Shown one piece after another: positions 38,386 to 46,578 of a stretch of 64,000 bases of DNA (its first letter is position 1; the number at the start of each line of letters is the position of its first letter). The stretch spans positions 43,838 through 107,837 of the forward strand of contig NZ_BARE01000027.1 of the NCBI RefSeq assembly GCF_000367345.1, given 5' to 3'. Source of the stretch: Sphingobium xenophagum NBRC 107872 (lineage in GTDB: Bacteria > Pseudomonadota > Alphaproteobacteria > Sphingomonadales > Sphingomonadaceae). A program made the translations under genes and the position numbers. The notes below the pieces were generated by a model that searched no databases, was not told where the DNA came from, and worked only from the letters and a program-made list of their open reading frames with translations.

Positions 38386-39947
38386 CAGCCTTCCCACCAG
38401 ACATGTTCGGCAAATTGGTAACCCATCATGCCCCCAATGGCGATTGGATACATGCCCTTTAACCGCCGGTCATGGGCATCGATCAGGTTGATGAAAACCG
38501 GAATGGAAACCCCGCAATAGTCGCGGACCAGCTCTTGCATCTCGCCATAAAGCTGTTTGCGCTTTGCCTGGTTGGCTTCGCCGCGTGCTTCCACCAGCAG
38601 GCGGTCGAAGCGCGGATTTTTCCAGCCGCTTTCATTCCACGCCGCATCCGACTTGTAGAACAGGCTGAACATCAGATCGGCGGTCGGACGCGGGTTGGTG
38701 TTGCCAAAACCCATTGGGTGTTTCATCCAGTGGGTCGACCAATAGCCGTCGGCGGGCACGCGATTGACGGCCAGATTAAGGCCGATGCGCGATCCATATT
38801 CCTGCAGGACCGACGCCATATCGACCGATCCTTCCGCCGCGGGTGACGCATAGATCGGCAGCCGCGTTCCCTTCAATCCCGCCCGTTGCAAGTGCCAACG
38901 GGCCTTGTCTAGGTCGAGTCCCCGCTGCGGCAGATCGGCGCGATAATAGGGGTGGAAAGGCGGGATCGGGTGATCGTTGGCGATCGTCGCATAGCCGCGG
39001 AAGAGCGCCCGTTTTATGAGGGGGCGATCGAACAGATATTTGATCGCTGCAACGAAATGCGGGTTTCCGGTCGGCAGGCGATCCTGTCGCATGATGAGGT
39101 TGGTGTGCAGCCCCGATGGTGTCACCATCAGATTATGGCGGGGCGAGGCATGGATGCGCTTGCTCGATCGCGGGTTGACCGCCAAGATGATGTGGACGTC
39201 GCCCGACAGCAGCGCGTTGACCCGACTGGTCTCGTCGGGAATGCTGATGAGCTCGATTTCGTCCAGATAGGGTTTGCCCGGCTTCCAGAAATTGGGATTG
39301 CGCCGCGCCAGCGTACGGACGCCGGGGCGAAATTGTGCGCACAAAAACGGGCCGGTGCCGTTGGCGGTACGGAAATCGCTCGTCCCTTCGCGCAATATCC
39401 CGAAATGCGTTTGTGCAAGAATGGCGGGCAGATCGGCATTGGGGCCGGTCAGGCGAATGAACACATCCTGTTTGCTCGTGGCTCGAATCTGGGCAAACTG
39501 CTCGGCAATTTGCGCCATTTTCGATCCGGTCGCCGGATTTTTGTGTCGCATCAGGGTCCAGACGACATCCTGCGCCGTCAGCGTCGCACCATCATGAAAT
39601 GTGATGCCCTTGCGCAGCCTGATATGCCAGTTGATCTGGTCGCTGCTCTCGATCCGTTCGGCCAGTTCCAACTGGGGGATCAGGTTGCGGTCCAGCTGGG
39701 TCAGCAGGCTGTAGAACATGTAGTGACGGATATAATCGCTTGAATTTGCGCCTTTGGCGGGATCAAGCGTATCGGCGGTCGATGCCGTCATCCCGGCGGC
39801 GCGGATGCGTCCGCCGCGGCGAGGGCGGCTGGCGGACATCGCGCTATCGGGCAGCAGCAGTCCAGCGCCAACGCCAAGGCCCGCGCCGATCAGGCCGCGG
39901 CGGGAATAGGGGGACAAGATATCGGTCAATGGATCACATCCTGCCAT
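38385..39947 (-). CDS. ABC transporter substrate-binding protein, family 5 (peptide/opine type)
   Basis: 520 residues of the DppA/OppA/NikA family. The N-terminus carries SRRGLIGAGLGVGAGLLL, a twin-arginine-like signal, unusual for this family. Family blocks include WHIRLRKGITFHDGATLTAQDVVWTL and the C-terminal lobe. It defines the specificity of the importer; neighbouring oxidases suggest an N-substituted amino acid, opine or small peptide. Start is uncertain: the ATG at 39947 lies inside the preceding gene, and a TTG at 39929 would give a short overlap with its stop. Confidence 0.88.
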   Translation of the reverse strand: MAGCDPLTDILSPYSRRGLIGAGLGVGAGLLLPDSAMSASRPRRGGRIRAAGMTASTADTLDPAKGANSSDYIRHYMFYSLLTQLDRNLIPQLELAERIESSDQINWHIRLRKGITFHDGATLTAQDVVWTLMRHKNPATGSKMAQIAEQFAQIRATSKQDVFIRLTGPNADLPAILAQTHFGILREGTSDFRTANGTGPFLCAQFRPGVRTLARRNPNFWKPGKPYLDEIELISIPDETSRVNALLSGDVHIILAVNPRSSKRIHASPRHNLMVTPSGLHTNLIMRQDRLPTGNPHFVAAIKYLFDRPLIKRALFRGYATIANDHPIPPFHPYYRADLPQRGLDLDKARWHLQRAGLKGTRLPIYASPAAEGSVDMASVLQEYGSRIGLNLAVNRVPADGYWSTHWMKHPMGFGNTNPRPTADLMFSLFYKSDAAWNESGWKNPRFDRLLVEARGEANQAKRKQLYGEMQELVRDYCGVSIPVFINLIDAHDRRLKGMYPIAIGGMMGYQFAEHVWWEG

Positions 39948-41209
39948 TTATACCATAGCCCAACCAGCGGCAGGAACCATGGCTTGCCAAAATGCCCCGG
40001 CACGCTCGGCCAGTCCAGTTCGGCCCAAGGGTTGGCGTCGGGTTCGCCGCTCATCACGCGCGCCATCTGCTGCCCCATATGGGTCGCCATCTGCACGCCA
40101 TGGCCGCTATAGCCCATCGAATAATAAAGGCCGCCCGTCTCGCCCGCGCGGGGCAGGCGGTCGGCGGTCAGGTCCACCATCCCGCCCCACACATGGTCGA
40201 CTCCCACGCCCTTGAGCGCTGGGAATATCTCCCCCAGCGTCTCCTCCAGAATGCGCCCGCTTTTCAAATCCGATCGGGCATCGCTGATGGCAAAGCGCGC
40301 CCGCCCGCCGAAGATCAGGCGATTGTCGGGCGCCAGACGGAAATAATTGCCGATATTCTTGCTGGTCACATAATTGCGGCGTCCTGGCAGCAACTTTTCG
40401 ATCAGCGCGTCGTCCAGCGGCTCGGTCGCGATTACGAAGCTGCCGACCGACACGATCCGGCGACGGAAGAAGCCGAACGGCGCCGCGGCAGGGGCACCGC
40501 CCGTGGCGACCAGCACCTGCTTTGCATCGACGGACCCGCGTGAAGAGACAACCCGCCAACCGGTCTGTGTCCGGTCAAGCCCTGTGACCTCGGCCCCTTC
40601 GAAAATATGTGCGCCGGCTCGCGTTGCTGCTTCAGCAAGACCCACCCCGAAACGGGCAGGGTGGATTTGCGCGCTTGTGGTCTGGATCAGCGCGCCATGA
40701 AAGGCGTCGGACCCAACCTCGTCACCGATCCGCGCCGGGGGCACCAGCCGCACATGCTCATCGACTTCCGCGGCCAGCAGGTCATGCGCCCGCGCCAGCT
40801 TGTCATAATGTTTGGGCTTGGCCGCCAGCTTCACCCGGCCGCAGCGGGTGAAATTGCAGTCAATCCCTTCCTCGCGAGCCAGCCGCTCGACCGTATCGAC
40901 CGCGTCGCAATGCGCCCTGTACCAGGCTTTGGCGACCGGCTTGCCGAACCTTGCCGACAATGCGCCATAGTCATGCGCGGTGCCGTTGTTGCACTGGCCG
41001 CCATTGCGCCCGGATGCCTCGCCCACGACCTTCCCCGCTTCCAGCAGAACGACGCTTGCGCCGCGCTTTGCCAGCGCTAGGGCCGCCGACAGGCCGGTGA
41101 AGCCACCACCGATGATGGCGATGTCAGCCGACCCTTCGACCCCGCCCTTCGCACCGCCCATGAAGGGCGGCGCGCTGGCAAGCCAGTAGGAGAGGGGGGA
41201 GGCGTTCAT
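39926..41209 (-). CDS. FAD-dependent oxidoreductase, DadA/PuuB-like
   Basis: 427 residues. IAIIGGGFTGLSAALALAK binds FAD, followed by EASGRNGGQCNNG, the motif of gamma-glutamylputrescine oxidase and related enzymes, and a late YSMGYSGHGVQ loop. It oxidises a secondary or primary amine and is soluble or peripherally bound. It begins seven bases after the HAD gene and overlaps the transporter binding-protein gene. Having this flavoenzyme in addition to the trimeric dehydrogenase implies two oxidative steps, or two related substrates, in one operon. Confidence 0.9.
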   Translation of the reverse strand: MNASPLSYWLASAPPFMGGAKGGVEGSADIAIIGGGFTGLSAALALAKRGASVVLLEAGKVVGEASGRNGGQCNNGTAHDYGALSARFGKPVAKAWYRAHCDAVDTVERLAREEGIDCNFTRCGRVKLAAKPKHYDKLARAHDLLAAEVDEHVRLVPPARIGDEVGSDAFHGALIQTTSAQIHPARFGVGLAEAATRAGAHIFEGAEVTGLDRTQTGWRVVSSRGSVDAKQVLVATGGAPAAAPFGFFRRRIVSVGSFVIATEPLDDALIEKLLPGRRNYVTSKNIGNYFRLAPDNRLIFGGRARFAISDARSDLKSGRILEETLGEIFPALKGVGVDHVWGGMVDLTADRLPRAGETGGLYYSMGYSGHGVQMATHMGQQMARVMSGEPDANPWAELDWPSVPGHFGKPWFLPLVGLWYKWQDVIH

Positions 41210-41216
41210 CGAACGA

Positions 41217-41885
41217 TCAGAGGCCCAAAACCGCCGGCAGGCAGCCGATATGGGGGATTTCTACGTCGCGGTAGAAGGGGTTGGACGGCTCATGCCCACG
41301 ACCCACGAACACGCGGCAGCCAAAATGCAGGTCGGTCGCCGTATTCTGATCGTAGCGGAAGCTGGATGATACGTGCATCATATCTTCCGGATTTGCGCCG
41401 AGCTGGTCGAACATATATTCGAACGCCTGCATCCGCGGCTTGTAGGCCTGCGCCATCTGCGCGGTATAGACCGCATGGAAGGACGCGCCCAGCATCCCCA
41501 CATTATGATGGATCTGGTCGTTCATCGCGTTGGAGAGGATGACGAGCGGAATTTTGTCGCCAATCTTGGACAGGCCGCCAACGACGTCGTCATGCGGACC
41601 CCATGTCGGCACCGTGTTGTACACAGCATCGGCATCAGCCTCATTATAGGCCACGCCCCATTTCTCGCACGTCCGGCGCAACGAGTTGCGGATGACCTCC
41701 TGATAGGGCTGCCAATCGCCCATCACCTGATCGAACCGATAGGCGCTCCAGTCCTTGCAAAAGGCGGGCAGCTTTTCCGCGTCGATGCGATCGGCCATGA
41801 AGGCGGTCGCCATTTCGGTCATGCGAAAACGGGTGAGCGTGCCATAGCAGTCGAAACTGATATATTTGGGCCGGAAATTGGGCAT
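41217..41885 (-). CDS. HAD hydrolase, 2-haloacid-dehalogenase type II-like
   Basis: 222 residues from the ATG at complement 41885, with AAAGGA about ten bases upstream. The haloacid-dehalogenase layout is clear: FDCYGTL (nucleophile Asp12), AYRFDQVMGDW with Arg50, LSNA (Ser118, Asn119), YKPRMQAF (Lys149) and VSSSFRYD (Asp179). In true L-2-haloacid dehalogenases the last block reads SSNxxD; here the asparagine is replaced by Phe176. That makes dehalogenation doubtful, and a phosphatase or an amine-pathway role is possible. It opens the nine-gene coupled operon. Confidence 0.87.
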   Translation of the reverse strand: MPNFRPKYISFDCYGTLTRFRMTEMATAFMADRIDAEKLPAFCKDWSAYRFDQVMGDWQPYQEVIRNSLRRTCEKWGVAYNEADADAVYNTVPTWGPHDDVVGGLSKIGDKIPLVILSNAMNDQIHHNVGMLGASFHAVYTAQMAQAYKPRMQAFEYMFDQLGANPEDMMHVSSSFRYDQNTATDLHFGCRVFVGRGHEPSNPFYRDVEIPHIGCLPAVLGL

Positions 41886-42044
41886 CGGCTGATCATCCTT
41901 TGCAGGTTCTTGAAGCGCGGCCTGGCGGCCATGTGACAGGCACATTACGACATGGGCGCACCGGAACATGAAGCCCATTTCTACGGGCACGAACGCATAT
42001 ATCGGGCTTTTATCGCGGCCCATTCGGCATAGATTGCTGCGCTC

Positions 42045-42974
42045 TCAATAGCCCTTGTCGCGTGCGACCTCCCCCTCCATGGTCGCCCCCGACATGTGGC
42101 GGCGGATATTGGCGATCAACGCGCGCGCAGCGCTGTCCGCCCGCGTCATGCTGGCGACATGGGGGGTCATGATGATGCGGGGATGCGCCCACAATGCATG
42201 GCCCTGAGGCAACGGTTCGGGGTCGAATACATCCAGCACCGCCCCTGAAAGATGACCTTCGTCCAGCAGCGACAGCAGATCCTGCTCCACCAGGTGCCCA
42301 CCCCGCCCGACATTGATCAGGCCCGCCCCGCGCGGCAGTTGCGACAGCGTTTCGCGGCACAAAATGCCGCGGGTCTCGGTGGTGAGCGGGAGCAGGCAGA
42401 TCAATATGTCGCATCCCGAAAGGAAGGCGGGCAACGCCGTCGCTCCGGCAAAGCAATCGACCCCTTCCACGGCATGGGCCGACCGGCTCCACCCCGACAG
42501 TGGAAAGCCGAACAGCCGCAACGCGCCCAGCACCGCCTGACCCAGAATGCCAAGGCCCATCACGCCGATCCGTCGCTGGCTGGCGGGCGTCAGTTTGATC
42601 GGTGCCCACCGACCCTCGCGCTGGGCGATACCATGGTCGATCAGGTTGCGATGCAGCGCCAGCACCGCCATCGTCGCATATTCGACCATGCCCTGCGCGA
42701 TGCCCGGCTCGATCATCCGCACTACGCGGACATGGGGCGGCAGGCGGCTCATGTCGAACTGGTCGATACCGGCGCCGATGGAAAACAATATCTCCAGTGC
42801 GGGCAGTCTTGCGATCAGTTCCACTGACGGGTTCCACGCGGCGAGGTAGCGGATCGTGGCGGGGTCATGCGGGTCGGTCGGATCGACAAAGCCGATATCC
42901 GCAGCCTCAGCCGCGAAAACATCGCGCCAGGTGCGGCCGCGTTCAGGATCGGAGGTATAAAGCAGGGTCATCAT
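42045..42974 (-). CDS. ghrA: D-2-hydroxyacid dehydrogenase, glyoxylate/hydroxypyruvate reductase A type
   Basis: 309 residues. Rossmann block GVMGLGILGQAVLGAL, then the catalytic arginine in INVGRGGHLVE, glutamate in VFDPEPLP and histidine in MTPHVASMT. It lacks the N-terminal domain extension of phosphoglycerate dehydrogenases and matches GhrA. It reduces glyoxylate or hydroxypyruvate with NAD(P)H. Glyoxylate is the expected co-product when a glycine-like or N-carboxymethyl group is cut from an amine, which would fit the downstream flavoenzymes. The start overlaps the PepSY gene stop by four bases. Confidence 0.88.
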   Translation of the reverse strand: MMTLLYTSDPERGRTWRDVFAAEAADIGFVDPTDPHDPATIRYLAAWNPSVELIARLPALEILFSIGAGIDQFDMSRLPPHVRVVRMIEPGIAQGMVEYATMAVLALHRNLIDHGIAQREGRWAPIKLTPASQRRIGVMGLGILGQAVLGALRLFGFPLSGWSRSAHAVEGVDCFAGATALPAFLSGCDILICLLPLTTETRGILCRETLSQLPRGAGLINVGRGGHLVEQDLLSLLDEGHLSGAVLDVFDPEPLPQGHALWAHPRIIMTPHVASMTRADSAARALIANIRRHMSGATMEGEVARDKGY

Positions 42975-44014
42975 ACAGACTTTCTGGCGGGGGCAGGGCG
43001 GCGGGCGCGCCTGGCCTGCCACCACATGACTAATCCGGAAACACACAGCGCAGCCAGCGCCAGTGCGGTGATCAGCAATAGGGGCTGGCCGATCGGACCA
43101 AAGGCATCGCCCGCATGCAATGGCAGCACGGTCATCCACAATGTGGGATTGTTCTGCGCACGCATGGCGCTAACGATGCGGGGCTGCGCCAGCGTTACGA
43201 TGACCCTGTGGATCGCGCGCGCATTATGTTCAGGGGCGTTGAAATTGACGATCAGCCGATCGCCATCCATCCGCAGGTCGCGCAGCGTGGCATTGGGGAA
43301 GGCCGATTGCGCCAGCATCAGGCTGCGGTCGATTGTGGCATTTGACGCGGCGGACGGCGCATTGGCGGCACCCTTGCTCAGCAATTCGGGCACCACCAGC
43401 AGCAATCCCGTCGTCGCCATGAACAGCAGAAACGCGCTCAGCAAGACAGCTGCCGTGCGATGGCATTGGCGCAGAACCAGCTTGGACGACAATGTCCAGC
43501 GTATCGCCAGCGCCTTGCCCATCTTGCCGCGCTTGGGCCACCAATAGGCCAGCCCGCTCGCGACCATGGCCAACAGGGCGAGGCCGTTCAGGACGATGAG
43601 TGCCATGCCGACCTTGCCGGCCATCAACCGATAATGGATTTGTAACGCCGCTTCGACCGGAAAGGCCAGGGCATTGCCCGACCGCCGCACTGCGCCGCCC
43701 GCGGGATCGACCGACGCATAGCGCACCGCGCCGTCACGATTGCCCATTTGCGCGAAATAGGTGGCCCCATCGGCATCGGGCGCAAACAGCCGCGTTACCG
43801 CATAGCCTGCCGTCGTCCGGTTCGCTGTCATGATCACCTCGCCCACCGAAACCGCTGGCCCGGCTTTTCCGCTGGTCATCGCCACCGGATCGATCAGCCG
43901 CGCCAGCGGCCCGCGATAGACCAGCATCGCGCCGCTCAGCGCCTGCACCAGCAGCAATGCCGCCACGGCCAGGCCAATTGTCCGATGCAGGCGCAACATC
44001 AGCGCGCGGTTCAT
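42971..44014 (-). CDS. PepSY-associated transmembrane protein (siderophore/metal reductase-like)
   Basis: 347 residues with four predicted membrane helices: residues about 11-33, two in the middle (VGMALIVLNGLALLAMVASGLAY; TAAVLLSAFLLFMATTGLLLVV) and one near the C-terminus. Periplasmic PepSY-like segments lie between. Histidines in LHRT, IHYRL, CHRT and PLHAGD suit haem binding as in FoxB/PiuB-type ferric-siderophore reductases. GAGGG precedes the ATG at complement 44014 by seven bases. It follows a TonB siderophore receptor gene, which supports a role in releasing iron from the imported chelate. Confidence 0.87.
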   Translation of the reverse strand: MNRALMLRLHRTIGLAVAALLLVQALSGAMLVYRGPLARLIDPVAMTSGKAGPAVSVGEVIMTANRTTAGYAVTRLFAPDADGATYFAQMGNRDGAVRYASVDPAGGAVRRSGNALAFPVEAALQIHYRLMAGKVGMALIVLNGLALLAMVASGLAYWWPKRGKMGKALAIRWTLSSKLVLRQCHRTAAVLLSAFLLFMATTGLLLVVPELLSKGAANAPSAASNATIDRSLMLAQSAFPNATLRDLRMDGDRLIVNFNAPEHNARAIHRVIVTLAQPRIVSAMRAQNNPTLWMTVLPLHAGDAFGPIGQPLLLITALALAALCVSGLVMWWQARRARRPAPARKSV

Positions 44015-44025
44015 GGGGTAGCCCT

Positions 44026-44103
44026 CAAAAACGAAAAGGGCCGCCAACGACAGGAGGAGGAGGTGTCGTTGACGGCCCGAAGAGGGAGGCGCGAAAGCCT
44101 CCC
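44026..44103 (-). terminator. Tandem hairpins with T tract after the TonB siderophore receptor
   Basis: On the minus strand a seven-base-pair hairpin (44084-44103) is followed by a fifteen-base-pair hairpin (44038-44052 with 44064-44078, one mismatch) and then TTTTCGTTTTT. This is a strong intrinsic terminator shape. It lies 12 bases before the PepSY start, so it probably limits readthrough from the receptor into the PepSY gene. Confidence 0.8.
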
Positions 44104-44114
44104 CGGCACCTGTT

Positions 44115-46256
44115 CTAGAAGTTGAACGTACCTCGTATCGTAAAGGAACGGGGCATGCCTGGCTGTATCCACAGGGCTGCGTAAGAGCTGGCATAATATT
44201 TCTTGTCGAACAGATTATCGACATTGGCCGACAGCTTGAACTGGTCGTTGATCGTGACCGATCCCATCAGCTTGGCGATCGTATAGCTGGGCAGGAAGAA
44301 GGTCGTTGCCGTCTCGCCCAGACGCTTGCCGACATGGTTTACGCCACCGCCCAGCATGGCTTGATGATCGCCGATCGAAAAATTCTTGAACAGCAGGATA
44401 TTGCCCTGATGCTTGGGAATGTTGATCAGCGGATCGCCCTTCAGGATCGGCAGACCGAAATTGGGGTCGAACACATTGGTGGCCCAGCCCGCATCGGTAT
44501 AGGCATAGGTCAGGAACAGTTCAAACCCGGCTGGCAGCTTGGCATTGACGTCAAACTCCACGCCCTTGCTGTCGGCGGAACCGACCGGCTTGGAGAAGCC
44601 GGGGTTGGCCGGGTCGGTGGACAGCACATTGCTCTTCTTCATCTTGTAGAGCGAAATCGTGCTGGTCAGGCGACCATCTGGGGTGATGAACTTTGCACCG
44701 ACTTCATAGGATGTGCTGATTTCAGGCTCAAATGGCTGCCCGTCGAAACCAACGCCGCTATTGGGACGGAAGCCTTTGCCATAGCTGGCATAGAGCGACA
44801 CGCTGCTGGTCGGTTCGAACACCAAGCCTGCCATCGGGCTGAACTTGCTGTAGCTTTTCTTGGGGTTGGTATTGTTCAGGCGCAGGTCGATATTCTGGCT
44901 GAAATGGTCGTAGCGGCCACCAAAGCGCACCTTGAACTGTTCGGTGATCTCGATCTGGTCCTGCGCATACACACCCCAGGCCTTCTGAACCTCGTTGCCA
45001 TTCTGGATCACGACGTTGGGAACGGGGGCCGGGATGGTGTAATCGGGATTGAAGATGTCGATCGAATAGGACTGGTCCGCCGCCACGGGGCGATAACGGG
45101 TCTGGAACGTGTCGATCTCGAACTTGTCCCAGTCCGCCCCGACGCGGATATTGTGAACGATCGATCCGGTCTGCGCCTTGCCGCTGATTTCGCCGCGGAA
45201 AACCATATGGGTCGTGCTATAATCGCGGTAGCGACGCTGGCGGGTAAGGGTACGGCCGTCATTGTCGATGCGCTGCCGACCAAGGACCAGTTCAGGATCG
45301 CTCGAAAAGCCCTTGAATGATGTGTCCTTGTAACCAGCACCCAGCATGACGACCCAATCGTCGCTCAAGTCATGCTGCAACTGCGCCTGATGGCCCAGCA
45401 CTTCGACCTTGGTCGGGCCATCATTTGGGTTGCCCAGGAAACGGGTATTGGGAATTGCGCCCAGATCATAGGTGATGCCATTGGCCGTTACGGTCGGGAT
45501 CGCCACCACGCCACGTTCAAACGGCACTTCCTGGTTCACATATTCCAGTTCGTAGGTGAAGATCGTCTTGTCAGACAGTTTCGCCAGGAAGGACGGGTTC
45601 AGCACATATTTGCGCGTTTTCACGGTGTCACGGAAGCTTTCCGCATCTTCCACCGCACCAGTCAGGCGGACCGCGACCATGTCGGTGATGGGCAGATTAT
45701 AGTCGCCCTCGACGCGGTAGGTATTCCATTTGCCACCGGCGACGGAAAAGCTGCCGCCCTCCTTGAAGGTCGGCTTTTTGCTGACGATGTTGATCGTGCC
45801 GCCCGGCTCACCGCGCCCAAACAGCGCGGAATTGGGGCCTTTGAGCACTTCGATGCGCTCGACATTTGATGCATCGCGCGGGCCACCATAACCGCGGCCA
45901 CCATTAAAGCCGTTGACCAGAAAGCCACTCGGAAAATTCTCATCCCCCGCAAAGCCGCGGATCGCAAAACTGTCCCACAGACCGCCAAAATTATTCTGCT
46001 TCGACACACCGCTCGCCAGTTCCAACGCAGTGTCCAGCCGGGTGATATTCAAATCATCCAGCAACTTGCCTTCCAGAAATTGAACAGCCTGCGGGATTTC
46101 CTTGACCGGCGTGTCACCGAAATATTGGCGCTTCAGACCGGTGACGACGATGTCGCTGGACTCGGCGGCCGGTGCCTGTGCAATCGCGGCAGACGGCAAC
46201 GCGATAGTGGCGGTGCTGGCGATCAGTGCCAGCCGGAGGGTGGAGAATGGTCGCAT
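44115..46256 (-). CDS. TonB-dependent siderophore receptor
   Basis: 713 residues from the ATG at complement 46256, preceded by AAGGGGA. Signal peptide ends AAIAQ; TonB box SSDIVVTGLK; plug with VKEIPQAVQFLEG, ERIEVLKGPNSALFGRGEPGG and NIVSKKPT; barrel ending in the terminal FTIRGTFNF. The GRGEPGG plug and PVKEIPQ are typical of ferric hydroxamate/catecholate receptors (FhuA/FpvA-like). It is followed by a terminator and the PepSY reductase-like gene. The ligand is not determinable. Confidence 0.93.
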   Translation of the reverse strand: MRPFSTLRLALIASTATIALPSAAIAQAPAAESSDIVVTGLKRQYFGDTPVKEIPQAVQFLEGKLLDDLNITRLDTALELASGVSKQNNFGGLWDSFAIRGFAGDENFPSGFLVNGFNGGRGYGGPRDASNVERIEVLKGPNSALFGRGEPGGTINIVSKKPTFKEGGSFSVAGGKWNTYRVEGDYNLPITDMVAVRLTGAVEDAESFRDTVKTRKYVLNPSFLAKLSDKTIFTYELEYVNQEVPFERGVVAIPTVTANGITYDLGAIPNTRFLGNPNDGPTKVEVLGHQAQLQHDLSDDWVVMLGAGYKDTSFKGFSSDPELVLGRQRIDNDGRTLTRQRRYRDYSTTHMVFRGEISGKAQTGSIVHNIRVGADWDKFEIDTFQTRYRPVAADQSYSIDIFNPDYTIPAPVPNVVIQNGNEVQKAWGVYAQDQIEITEQFKVRFGGRYDHFSQNIDLRLNNTNPKKSYSKFSPMAGLVFEPTSSVSLYASYGKGFRPNSGVGFDGQPFEPEISTSYEVGAKFITPDGRLTSTISLYKMKKSNVLSTDPANPGFSKPVGSADSKGVEFDVNAKLPAGFELFLTYAYTDAGWATNVFDPNFGLPILKGDPLINIPKHQGNILLFKNFSIGDHQAMLGGGVNHVGKRLGETATTFFLPSYTIAKLMGSVTINDQFKLSANVDNLFDKKYYASSYAALWIQPGMPRSFTIRGTFNF

Positions 46257-46578
46257 GATGAAATCCCCTTTTAAAAATCGCTGTTCTGAACGTCCTGCGA
46301 ACGGGGCCGACGGGTTTTCATTTCCGACGCGAACTGTTGCTCCTGTCATCGGACGCCGGCGATTGGGTGTTTATTCCACCTCTTCTTGAGTTCGAGGCTA
46401 GGATGAGTTCCAGAAATAATCCGTCAAACTTGGCACATCGGACGGCGCAAAATTGTGAATCGGCGGTTGTTACGGCATGAAAATGCTGCGCCCGATCCTT
46501 GCAGTAAAGAGGCCAAAATGCCCCGGAAATAGCCGCCTCCAAGGGGGAGGTGACCAGTTGTTCCCAGGGTGGGCGCCT
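46257..46578. other. 322-base intergenic region upstream of the siderophore receptor
   Basis: No gene is recognisable here. It should hold the promoter of the receptor. I searched by eye for a Fur-type palindrome and found none convincing. Confidence 0.5.

Noticed and set aside
41217..41885. Calling this gene a functional 2-haloacid dehalogenase
   Set aside because: The SSN asparagine is replaced by phenylalanine and the operon is about amine oxidation, so only the fold is claimed.
44115..46256. Naming the siderophore of the TonB receptor
   Set aside because: Plug motifs indicate a siderophore-type receptor but ligand specificity is not readable, and no siderophore synthesis gene is nearby.
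46257..46578. Fur box before the siderophore receptor
   Set aside because: No 19-base palindrome resembling a Fur site was seen by eye; a matrix scan would be needed.
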